A stretch of DNA of 64,000 nt from Paramecium sonneborni (lineage: Eukaryota; Ciliophora; Oligohymenophorea; Peniculida; Parameciidae): the NCBI GenBank assembly GCA_905182985.1, contig CAJJDN010000015.1:720472-784471 (forward strand). Reading direction: 5' to 3'. Made by a program: the position numbers and the translations under genes. Below are positions 39,967 through 50,783 of the stretch, one piece after another. How positions within the stretch are numbered: the first letter of the stretch is position 1; the number at the start of each line of letters is the position of its first letter. Under the pieces are notes generated by a model. The model was given only the letters and a program-made list of their open reading frames with translations, had not been told where the DNA came from and made no database searches.

Positions 39967-41601
39967 ATGCCTCGTTCTAGTAAAGCGTCAAACCGTTCCT
40001 TTTCTCATGGAAAATAAGGATAACTAAATGAACCAATTATCATTACATTATAGAGAGAGATTGATAACTATACCAGGAAAGTAGAAACTGAAAGAAGGTT
40101 TCATTTTACAGATACATTATATTAGAAAGCTTTTTAATTTAGAACAATAACACAGATAGTTATAAGAAGAAGTTAAATTAAAAGTATAATCTGTGAAAAA
40201 TTTGAAAATGGATTCCATAAAAAAAGTTTTAAATAAAGATTAGGCAGAATCAAAAAGTCTATAATTTTAAATTGATTAAGTAAAATACTAAACTCATTTT
40301 AGTATGATAAAAAATTGTGTAAATCTATGGCAAATATTGAAATTATGAAATCAAATATTGATATAATAAGAAAAGAACGCAATTAATTATTACAAGCAAT
40401 CAAGGAAGTTGAATAGTCTCATGAAAAAATTAACAGTAGATTAAATTCGACCAATGAATACGCTTAAAAAAAAGTTGAAAAAGCTTGTAATATTAAACAA
40501 TATATTTAGAAATCACCTAATAATAAATGTTTGATTTAAAAACAAAGAATGAAATTGATAAAAGTGAATTTTAAGAAAAATTTGATAAATTAAAAGCAGA
40601 ATTAAAAGAAAAATAAGAGAAATAAAATGAAAAAGATAAAATATCAAAAAATAATAGACTTAAAGCAGTAAATTATTCCACTTTTGACACAGGAACTTTA
40701 TTAAAAAGAAGATTACAAAGAATTATTGCAAACAATAAAGAAAAAGTTAAAATGATTGATACTTATCAAAGAAATATGAGAATTATAGATGAAGCATTTA
40801 ATTAAATTAAAGAAGCAACGGGTTTAACTGATATAGAAGAAATAAAAAATAATTTTATAAAGAGTGAAGAGTAGAATTATTCATTATGGACGTATGTGGA
40901 TGTACTAAATTAAGAAATAGATGCTCTAGAAGATGCTAATGAAGAATTAAAAGAAAAATGTGAATTATAAGAATAAGAAAATATAGAGAGATAAAGAATA
41001 TTATAAGCAACTCCAGATGGTGAAAGAAAGAGAAAATAAATATAAAAGATTATAGATTAAAAGTAATAATTTAAAATTATCAAAGATAAAATGAGATTGA
41101 TGAATTTAGTAATAAATTAGCTTAAATCTAACCAATAATAGAAAATATTTTGCAAAAAATGATTAAGACTAAGTTTAATCTTGATCCAACTAGAGTTTAT
41201 ACATTCTAAGGTGGATTTCAATTAAATGAATCTAATATTGATTAATATTTAGGTAAGTATTTTATAAATTAATTTTTAGCTGAATTGGAGGGATATATAA
41301 ATATGTTAGTATTATTTAAATCAAATAAAAATAATGGGAAAGGGTCAGTTGAAAATAAATTTATTACTGGTTTATTATTAGAAGAAATGCCAATTAAAGA
41401 TTTTAAATCAAAGTAGTAATTAAATTAATCATCTGTTTTGCCATAATATGGAAATGAGGAATGTTAAGATTTCTAAAAGTTTCTAAATTATAATGAATTT
41501 CATGAAATGGCTTAATAAGCTCTAAAAGATGTTGATGGTTAAAGTATTAAATAACATTATTTCATATAGATTTTGTATCAACTAAGAAGAATAAAAAATG
41601 A
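39967..41601 (+). CDS. Outer dynein arm docking complex subunit (CCDC63/CCDC114-ODAD1 family)
   Basis: Six introns of 23-28 nt give 494 aa. Family signatures: LQREIDNYTRKVETERRKLF then LEQQHRQLQEEV near the N-terminus, RLQRIIANNKEKVKMIDTYQ in the centre, and IEEIKNNFIKSEEQNYSLWT then YVDVLNQEIDALEDA, matching the conserved FIkaEEqNFsLFNYVNELN of ODAD1 and Chlamydomonas DC2. These coiled-coil proteins anchor outer dynein arms on ciliary doublet microtubules. The stop at 41599-41601 uses a 26-nt terminal intron; without it the frame would run into the convergent neighbour. Confidence 0.88.
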
Positions 41602-41705
41602 ATTTTTTAATACAATTTATAAAATATAACATATATGTTAACTCTAATAAATTTCACATCATAAGAGGTTTTTAAATGTTTTACATTTTTTCGAAATCAT
41701 TTTAA

Positions 41706-43112
41706 TTCAAACTGCTAGATGTGTATTCAGAATTCTTTTATATAAGAAAATATTTACATTTTAGATAGAGCGTGAGCTATTTTACTTTATGATTGTTTAA
41801 GTTATTATTTTTTTTTAACTGCTTTACTGTTTAATTAATGATTCATATTCTGCTTCTTTAACCATTAATTTTTCTTAGCAAGCATGATAAACATCATTCA
41901 ATTCTTTAAATTTTGATTTCCATATTTTAGCTTCCTCTTCATAGGTTTAAATTGATTGAGTTGTTGTAATTTCTTCATTCAATTAATCAACTTATTAATA
42001 GACTTCATTTAATTCCATTTATAATTTTTAAATTATATCATCTTTTTCATTACATAGATTATTGATATTCATTTTTTCAATTTTAAGTTGATTTATTTCA
42101 ATTCTCAATTTTTCTATGAGATCATCTTTTGAATTCAAATTTAATAGTTAACTATTTATTGTTTATTGAAGAGAACTCAATTTAATTTGTAACTCAGATA
42201 TTATTTATTAAGAAGCATTTTTACCAGATTCTAAATAATAAAATAAATAATTACATGCTTCAAAATTATATTATTCAAAGGATGATTATAATTATTATTT
42301 TAATTTGATTATGATTTCATCTTTACCATTTGAAATACTTAAATTATTTTGAAGTTCAGATTTTAAAGACAAATTTTCATATTTTAATTAATCTATGATT
42401 TCTTGAGCTTATTTTAAATCGTATTGTAAATTAGAAATAGTTTATTGAAGGGTATTAATTTTGATTTGTAATTCTGATGTTATCAGATGAGAAGCACTTC
42501 TATTTTATTCTAAAGTTTATAAAAAAATATTACTGTTTTCAAATTCAATTTGTTCTCTAGAATTTTACAATTATTATTTTAATATTGTAATTTCTCTTTC
42601 TCTGTCTTCTAAAGTTGTTTTTACTTTAAAGAGTTCAGTTTATAAGTCTATGATAGTTTAACTATCATTGTTGTTTGAAGCTCTTAAATCAAAGTTTTCT
42701 GACTAGACATTGACTTAATTGTTTTATTCAATCATTTGTTCAATTCCTCTCATCCTTTTACTCCACATTTCTTCGAACTTTATTAGGTCAACTACTTGAA
42801 TTGGATGATTAATAATTGTTTATTAATATACTGGTTCTACATGAGGCATATATACTGGAGGGTAGTATTCAACGAAAGCAGGCTTTGTCACTGAAAAACT
42901 TTTATTAGATTTATGGGATAATTGTCTTTAGGGTGATGAAGTTATATAATTTCTTAATGATCTTGGAGCATCTATTCTTATTTATTAGGATTGTTAAAGA
43001 GACTATAATTAAGTAGGTACAATTATATTTGCTACTGATCCTTATGCTTCAGCCTTAAAATATTTATTAAATATACTTATTAATGAATTGATCTAGTTGA
43101 TACCTAATTCAT
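41706..43112 (-). CDS. Coiled-coil protein, paralogue 2 of a flanking pair
   Basis: Starts MNQVSTRSIHQQ with a 23-nt intron leading to AEAQGSVANIIVPTQ. A P/Q/S-rich head (TKPAFVEYYPPVYMPHVEP) precedes a long coiled coil with an internally repeated unit: LQTLEQNRSASHLITSELQ and YLESGKNASQQIISELQIKL are near-duplicates about 90 residues apart. The end has the block AKIWKSKFKELND then CQEKLMVKEAEYESLIKQ shared with the gene at 37364-38796. The total length implies one further unplaced intron, so the last 40 residues are uncertain. Confidence 0.75.
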
Positions 43113-43150
43113 TCTCACTGACCTTATTGTTTGGTGTGATTACTAAGTAT

Positions 43151-43360
43151 ATGTGTTTTATTATTTAGCACTGTTTTAAACTTACAAGGTTTAAGACTAA
43201 TTTTAATAGTAGTAATATTACTGTACCTTTTGCTAAGTAGAGTTTTATTGATATTAATTTTAAAATGCAGGTAGTTGCTAAGTATTTAGCTTAGCATCCT
43301 ACGACATTCTAGATTATCCGATCATGTAGGACCCTTTTTATCTTAATGGTGAATAATTGA
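43151..43360 (+). CDS. Possible small ORF, 69 aa
   Basis: Open from ATG to TGA (MCFIIQHCFKLTRFKTNFNS ... KMQVVAKYLAQHP). It starts 38 bp from the divergent coiled-coil gene and contains a stretch less AT-rich than its surroundings. Could be a real small gene, part of the neighbour's upstream region, or chance. Confidence 0.25.
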
Positions 43361-44650
43361 ACATTTATGTGGTTAAATAAATTTATTTATTATTTAAACT
43401 TTCTCTCCCATCAGATTTATAAATAGACATTCAGTTTTTTCAAGTGAACTTTTTTATATTAAAAATTCAAATTTCATTTAAAAATTACTAGATGTAATTC
43501 AATTTTATCATTTCTAACTTTTTAAATTTATCAAAGAAGTGAAAAATGAGAATAGAAGAAATCTTAACTTTTGTATAATCAGAAATTTACTTAAATTAAA
43601 AAATAAGAACTAACAAACTATAATTTACTTAATGCTTTGTATTACATATTAAGTATAAATAAAACTTTTTAATTAATAAAAAAAGATTAAAGTTATCCAC
43701 AATTGAGAATAATTATTGTTTAATTCTAAAGTTATTCTTCAAATCTGTATTATTTATTATTATATTTCAAAATTGAAATCTGTGGGATAATTTTACTTGA
43801 AAAAAATTTTTTATTATATAATTCCTAAAAGAGATTATAATATTACTTTTAAAAATATGTTACTTAATTATAACAATACAAGGAAAAATATAATAATGAT
43901 ACTGTTTAATTTTGTGTCCAGGTTCTGTTAGGATAGAATTTTCTTAATCACAAAAGTTCCTTAATTGAGTAAAAATTATGTATAATTGTTTAAAACACAT
44001 TTTTATTCATTTTTTGTATAATATATGATCTAATTTTAATTTATTTATTTTTATCTACAATACAATGCAAGAAGCCTTTTAAATTTATGAAGTGATTGTT
44101 ATTGTTAATTAAGCAGATGCTAATTTAAAAAATTTTGATTATATTTTCTAATTTAAAAACCAGAAAATATTACAAAAACTACGAAAAAAATGAAATCTTG
44201 AAGAATGTTAAAATGTATTTAAATGAAAAAGCATTTATTTACTTGATTCATCGGTTAATTTTTCTTAACAACAAATATTTTATTTTATTCCATATTCTAT
44301 TCCATTGATTTTTATTCAATAAACTTTTCATTTTATAAGAATTATTTTATACCAATTATTATAGTAAATAAATTTTGAAATAATGAAAATTGATCCACTT
44401 TTACCCTTACAAATATAACCTCAATCTTGATAATTTCTTTTAGAGAAATAAAAAATTGACTTGATATTTATTAATTACAATAGTTACAATAATTATTAAT
44501 TGAAAATAGGATATTAAAAAATTTAATTGGGATATATATATTTTATGATGCCATTTAGACTAGTTAATATTAAATTGGTAATAAAATGAGTTTATGAGAT
44601 TTTATTTCTATTATTTTTTTAATGAAAATGTTTCCAAACTGTTGATTTTA
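43361..44650. other. Intergenic region, partly inside duplicated block
   Basis: Mainly AT-rich DNA. A 42-codon + strand frame starts around 44066 (MQEAFQIYEVIVIVNQ) but shows no continuation. Nothing else recognised. Confidence 0.4.
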
Positions 44651-44991
44651 GTGTATCATATTAAAAATATGTAGATAATTTAAGTAAAATTGGAATGGTG
44701 AATTCATTCAATTTTTTCTCCTCATCAAATAGTATTAGACTAAAGTTGACAGATTCATTATTATAATCCATTTAAAAAAGTGTAAATATAATGTTAGGGA
44801 TGGCTCCTAGTAAATTTAAAGAACAGTTTAGAAAATAGACAGATGGATAGAGTTATTTCTGGGTTATTATCAATTGAATCAATTTATGAAGGAGATAAGA
44901 TGGAATCAATAATTAGGTTAAATATTAAAGATTATGATATTTATCAAAAAAAGAAGAATCCAAATATATTAGTTAAATAGTTTTTATAAAA
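43854..44991. repeat. Direct copy A of a 1.14-kb duplicated block, abutting N at 44992
   Basis: Recurs at 44993-46130 with offset 1139 and no differences where compared. The single N lies exactly between the copies, as at the other two joins. Confidence 0.9.
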
Positions 44992-44992
44992 N
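44992..44992. other. Single N between direct copies (assembly join)
   Basis: Minimal gap character between two identical 1138-bp sequences; probable unmerged contig overlap. Confidence 0.9.
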
Positions 44993-46130
44993 AATATGTT
45001 ACTTAATTATAACAATACAAGGAAAAATATAATAATGATACTGTTTAATTTTGTGTCCAGGTTCTGTTAGGATAGAATTTTCTTAATCACAAAAGTTCCT
45101 TAATTGAGTAAAAATTATGTATAATTGTTTAAAACACATTTTTATTCATTTTTTGTATAATATATGATCTAATTTTAATTTATTTATTTTTATCTACAAT
45201 ACAATGCAAGAAGCCTTTTAAATTTATGAAGTGATTGTTATTGTTAATTAAGCAGATGCTAATTTAAAAAATTTTGATTATATTTTCTAATTTAAAAACC
45301 AGAAAATATTACAAAAACTACGAAAAAAATGAAATCTTGAAGAATGTTAAAATGTATTTAAATGAAAAAGCATTTATTTACTTGATTCATCGGTTAATTT
45401 TTCTTAACAACAAATATTTTATTTTATTCCATATTCTATTCCATTGATTTTTATTCAATAAACTTTTCATTTTATAAGAATTATTTTATACCAATTATTA
45501 TAGTAAATAAATTTTGAAATAATGAAAATTGATCCACTTTTACCCTTACAAATATAACCTCAATCTTGATAATTTCTTTTAGAGAAATAAAAAATTGACT
45601 TGATATTTATTAATTACAATAGTTACAATAATTATTAATTGAAAATAGGATATTAAAAAATTTAATTGGGATATATATATTTTATGATGCCATTTAGACT
45701 AGTTAATATTAAATTGGTAATAAAATGAGTTTATGAGATTTTATTTCTATTATTTTTTTAATGAAAATGTTTCCAAACTGTTGATTTTAGTGTATCATAT
45801 TAAAAATATGTAGATAATTTAAGTAAAATTGGAATGGTGAATTCATTCAATTTTTTCTCCTCATCAAATAGTATTAGACTAAAGTTGACAGATTCATTAT
45901 TATAATCCATTTAAAAAAGTGTAAATATAATGTTAGGGATGGCTCCTAGTAAATTTAAAGAACAGTTTAGAAAATAGACAGATGGATAGAGTTATTTCTG
46001 GGTTATTATCAATTGAATCAATTTATGAAGGAGATAAGATGGAATCAATAATTAGGTTAAATATTAAAGATTATGATATTTATCAAAAAAAGAAGAATCC
46101 AAATATATTAGTTAAATAGTTTTTATAAAA
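44993..46130. repeat. Direct copy B of the 1.14-kb block
   Basis: Second copy, continuous on its right with the Ubc13 gene, which starts 33 bp beyond the copy. Confidence 0.9.
45789..46118 (+). CDS. Coding-like segment of an unidentified gene (ends unresolved; copy also at 44650-44979)
   Basis: After removing a 22-nt intron the + strand reads KYVDNLSKIGMVNSFNFF, SIRLKLTDSLLQSIQKSVN, LGMAPKNRQMDRVISGLLSI and ESIYEGDKMESIIRLNIKDY, which is clearly protein-like. I could not find a start codon (an in-frame TGA lies just upstream, so another intron is needed) or a stop before the Ubc13 ATG. Family unknown. Because it lies inside the duplicated block it appears twice in this assembly but is probably single. 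Confidence 0.45.
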
Positions 46131-46162
46131 AATTAAAATTTTATATCTAATTTCTATAAGAA

Positions 46163-46667
<505 letters not shown>

Positions 46668-46840
46668 TAAGTATGATATATTGGAATAATAAATATATAT
46701 TCGATATTCTTTAATTTAATTTAAAATAATCTAAATTAAATACTTTGTTAAATAAATTTTATAATATTATAAACATATAATAATTCAATAATATAAGTTA
46801 ATTATTGGAGGAATTTCATTCATTATTAAATTTATTGAAT

Positions 46841-48417
46841 ATGAATTCTTAAAATTTCCTTCAAACAGCACTTACTAGATTTAAAATGGCTGCCATAAAT
46901 GACAGAGTAAATTCAGATCAAGTAGTTACGATTTTACAAAGTTTAAATTATAATCAGTCATAGATCAATTCAATTGTTTCATAAATAACATCAGAAATAG
47001 GTATCAGCATTATCTAAATAGACATTAATTAGTTTTAATAATTACTCTAACCCATAGAATAAGAAATTCCAATTTAAAAGCTAACATCCGAATAAATCTA
47101 TGCAATATATGCAGAATTTAGATAAGCTTTGCATTTTTAGAACATAGAAAAGGTGAAATAAATATTAAGTATGCAAAATGTTTCTATTTTACTTAGCAAC
47201 TTATCAAAAAGATATTGATTTAGTGAATCGAATTGATCCATAGACTCGATAAATATCAACATTTATAGCAATTTAAGGTTCAGATGAAGATATTTCATTG
47301 CAATTATTAAAGTACTTATGTGAATTAGGAGCAAATATTAATTATAAAGACAACCTAAAATAATCCATCCTTTTTTATGTTTGTCGAGATGGAAGGACAA
47401 AATTATTTGATTATTTAGTATCATAAGGAATCAATATTTCTGATACAGATTCATATGGACAAACTCCTTTGTTTTATTCTTCTAGAGAAAATAGAGTAGA
47501 TATTATTTCTAGGTGATATTATTTTAATTCTTTAGATTTATTAAATTAGGTTCTGATGTAGCACATTTAGATACATTATCATGTTAAACAGCATTATTTT
47601 ATGCTGCAAGTAAAGGACATTATGAAGCTTGTAAATTATTGATAGATGTATAAATAGTTATAAAATTAGGCGGGATGTCCAGTCAATCATTAAGATAATA
47701 AAAAGAAAACAGCTTTATATTTTGCAAAGTAATCTTAAAAAAAAGAAGTTATTGATTTAATTACTGCTAGTATGCAAAAACAAAAAGAAGATGTTCATTA
47801 AAAAAAAGAGGAAAGTGTAAAAGGAGGAGAGTAAAAATAAAATAAAAAAAAGCAAAAAGAGATTCCAAAATAATAATATAAAATTTTACATACAGATGAT
47901 AAAGGATAACAAAGAGAGTTAACAAATGAAGATTTTTAACAATTTTAAAATTAATATCCTGAAATTGCATCACTTATTTTAAATGCAGATGATTTTATAG
48001 ATGAAAATATGATAAATTAATGCAAAGAAGATGAAACTTGGGAAAAATAGGCTAAAAAAATAATAGGTATAAAATTAATTTATATGAAATAAAGCATTAA
48101 TTTGGAAAGCAAAAGGAGCCTACTTTTTTCATAAACCAGTCGATTAGAAAGAATTTCATATTACTGATTATTTTGATATTGTTAAAAAACCTATGGATTT
48201 TGGAACAATAAAAGTAAAAATAATAAAAAATTAATAGAATAAATTAAATGTGAATGCTTATAAAAATTTTAGAGAGTTTCATACAGATATGATCTTAGTA
48301 TTTGATAATTGTGGACTTTATAACGGAACATAAAGTGCTATAGGATAAATTGGAGTTAACATTAGAAATGAGTATCTAAGCTTAATTGAATAGAATGGGT
48401 TAAATAAATATTTGTGA
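46841..48417 (+). CDS. Ankyrin-repeat protein with C-terminal bromodomain
   Basis: 483 aa with five introns (28, 23, 22, 28, 24 nt). Residues about 120-270 hold ankyrin repeats: ISLQLLKYLCELGANINYKD, FDYLVSQGINISDTDSYGQT with PLFYSS, TALFYAASKGHYEACKLLID and AGCPVNHQDNKKKTALYFA. A basic K/Q linker follows. The last 110 residues form a bromodomain: ITDYFDIVKKPMDFGTIKNK and FREFHTDMILVFDNCGLYNG with the acetyl-lysine-binding Asn. It should read acetylated histones while binding another factor through the ankyrins. The 3' end after 48304 is repeated at 49446-49559 by an assembly duplication. Confidence 0.9.
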
Positions 48418-49444
48418 ATTATTTTTACATGTTTGGGTATTAAAATTTTTAAAGGGAAAATTATAAAAAGTCAAAAGATTGTTGATTTTTCAAGTTGAAA
48501 CTTTCAATTTTCTTCTTTCACAAATTAAATCAAAGAGGGATTTACATTGATAGGATCCTGGTCCAGGAATTTATTCATTAAAAGTTTATTTTGGTCTATC
48601 CCCAATACCAAAACTTATTTTATTAAATCTTTAATTTAATGTTAAAGCTTCTTTTGGATTATAAGTAACAAATGATGCTGATTATTTGGGTAATACTTAT
48701 TTTTCTCTATAAATATATAAATAATGATACAATATTTTTGCATAGATGCTAAATTAAGGTGTTTTTGATTGTAATTTATACTAATATTATCCTGGACCTG
48801 GTACTTATTAACGTTCAATTTTAGTTAACTTATTTCCAAAGGTAAATGATTTTGTATTTTAGAAAGTTTTTAATTAATAGTCTCCAGGAGCAGGATTTAA
48901 TTTATCTCTTCTTTCTAAATCCAAAGGTTTTATAAGTTTGATACCAAATCCAAATGATGTTGATCTTTTTGTTTTTGTATCACTTAACAATAGCATTTTT
49001 GGAGTTGATTCTCTTGAAACAGATTGAAACCGTTTGGCTTTTGGGAAAGAATGTTATTCATGAGTTTACTGCAAAATGCTAGAGCTTAATTGATTTGGTT
49101 CACTAAATTAACCATTGATAATTCTATTTGTGCTTTTGATTTTAGAGTGAGATAAACTTCGATTATGAAATTTTGCAGTATTCATAAAATTAATAATAAT
49201 CTATTTATTATATAAATATAAGATAGATAATAAAAATTAGATACAACAAAATGATTATTGAATTCAGAGTTCATTAAATTATTATATATCCTTTTTGGTA
49301 ATTACTTCACTTGCATAAGTATAGGTTTAGAATATTGGCAGAAGTTAACAAGAGTAAAAAAATTAGCTCCCTTAGATTTCTTTAAGGTTATATCAATACT
49401 GATAATATTACCTTAATCAATATAATTTACAAACAGTTTATATA
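48304..49444. repeat. Direct copy A of a 1.14-kb duplicated block, abutting N at 49445
   Basis: Matches 49446-50586 with offset 1142; the only difference I see is within the last four bases before the N. It contains the 3' end of the bromodomain gene and the whole SHIPPO-repeat gene. Confidence 0.9.
48490..49185 (-). CDS. SHIPPO/STPGR-repeat (ODF3-like) microtubule protein, copy A
   Basis: 223 aa, start MNTAKFHNRSLSHSKIKS. Three PGPGxY-type repeats: LNPAPGDYQLKT, QVPGPGQYQYKLQSKTPQFS and QIPGPGSYQCKS, each followed by a short basic strand, as in ODF3/CIMAP and other ciliary microtubule-associated proteins. A 24-nt intron (GTATCA...TTATAG, before EKQVLPKQSASF) has no stop and keeps frame, so retention would insert eight hydrophobic residues. 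Likely an axonemal or cortical microtubule protein. Convergent with the bromodomain gene, 72 bp between stops. Confidence 0.85.
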
Positions 49445-49445
49445 N
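49445..49445. other. Single N between direct copies (assembly join)
   Basis: Third single-N join flanked by long direct copies. Confidence 0.9.
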
Positions 49446-50586
49446 GATAATTGTGGACTTTATAACGGAACATAAAGTGCTATAGGATAAATTGGAGTTA
49501 ACATTAGAAATGAGTATCTAAGCTTAATTGAATAGAATGGGTTAAATAAATATTTGTGAATTATTTTTACATGTTTGGGTATTAAAATTTTTAAAGGGAA
49601 AATTATAAAAAGTCAAAAGATTGTTGATTTTTCAAGTTGAAACTTTCAATTTTCTTCTTTCACAAATTAAATCAAAGAGGGATTTACATTGATAGGATCC
49701 TGGTCCAGGAATTTATTCATTAAAAGTTTATTTTGGTCTATCCCCAATACCAAAACTTATTTTATTAAATCTTTAATTTAATGTTAAAGCTTCTTTTGGA
49801 TTATAAGTAACAAATGATGCTGATTATTTGGGTAATACTTATTTTTCTCTATAAATATATAAATAATGATACAATATTTTTGCATAGATGCTAAATTAAG
49901 GTGTTTTTGATTGTAATTTATACTAATATTATCCTGGACCTGGTACTTATTAACGTTCAATTTTAGTTAACTTATTTCCAAAGGTAAATGATTTTGTATT
50001 TTAGAAAGTTTTTAATTAATAGTCTCCAGGAGCAGGATTTAATTTATCTCTTCTTTCTAAATCCAAAGGTTTTATAAGTTTGATACCAAATCCAAATGAT
50101 GTTGATCTTTTTGTTTTTGTATCACTTAACAATAGCATTTTTGGAGTTGATTCTCTTGAAACAGATTGAAACCGTTTGGCTTTTGGGAAAGAATGTTATT
50201 CATGAGTTTACTGCAAAATGCTAGAGCTTAATTGATTTGGTTCACTAAATTAACCATTGATAATTCTATTTGTGCTTTTGATTTTAGAGTGAGATAAACT
50301 TCGATTATGAAATTTTGCAGTATTCATAAAATTAATAATAATCTATTTATTATATAAATATAAGATAGATAATAAAAATTAGATACAACAAAATGATTAT
50401 TGAATTCAGAGTTCATTAAATTATTATATATCCTTTTTGGTAATTACTTCACTTGCATAAGTATAGGTTTAGAATATTGGCAGAAGTTAACAAGAGTAAA
50501 AAAATTAGCTCCCTTAGATTTCTTTAAGGTTATATCAATACTGATAATATTACCTTAATCAATATAATTTACAAACAGTTTAAATA
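49446..50586. repeat. Direct copy B of the 1.14-kb block
   Basis: Second copy. Its left end (49446-49559) is a promoterless repeat of the last 38 codons of the ankyrin-bromodomain gene; its right end is continuous with unique sequence. Confidence 0.9.
49632..50327 (-). CDS. SHIPPO/STPGR-repeat protein, copy B (assembly duplicate of 48490-49185)
   Basis: Same gene as at 48490-49185, shifted by 1142 bases, with identical start, intron and stop. Intact here as well, but very probably the same physical locus counted twice. If the duplication were real, this would be a perfect tandem gene duplication. Confidence 0.8.
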
Positions 50587-50783
50587 ATCAAATTGACTGA
50601 GCCGATTTGTAATTTCATCAAAGGAGTAGATGAATTATATAAGACGAGGCATTTTTTCTGTATCTGCCTATGATGAGCTAGCTCATCTCTAGGTTTCGAT
50701 TGTAAATTTCCCTTTTCTATCTATTTTAAACTCATTTATATATACTTTCATCATGTTTTTACAAATTATTAATTTTTAATTAA
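50328..50783. other. Intergenic region, first part in duplicated block
   Basis: AT-rich; around 50600-50710 it is slightly GC-richer (gagccgatttg, gatgagctagctcatc) and includes a 16-base palindrome, gatgagctagctcatc, at about 50672-50687. No gene recognised. Confidence 0.4.

Noticed and set aside
43854..46130. Tandem repeat, integrated element or transposon
   Set aside because: No terminal inverted repeats, target-site duplications or transposase frames; exact identity and a single N between copies fit an assembly overlap better.
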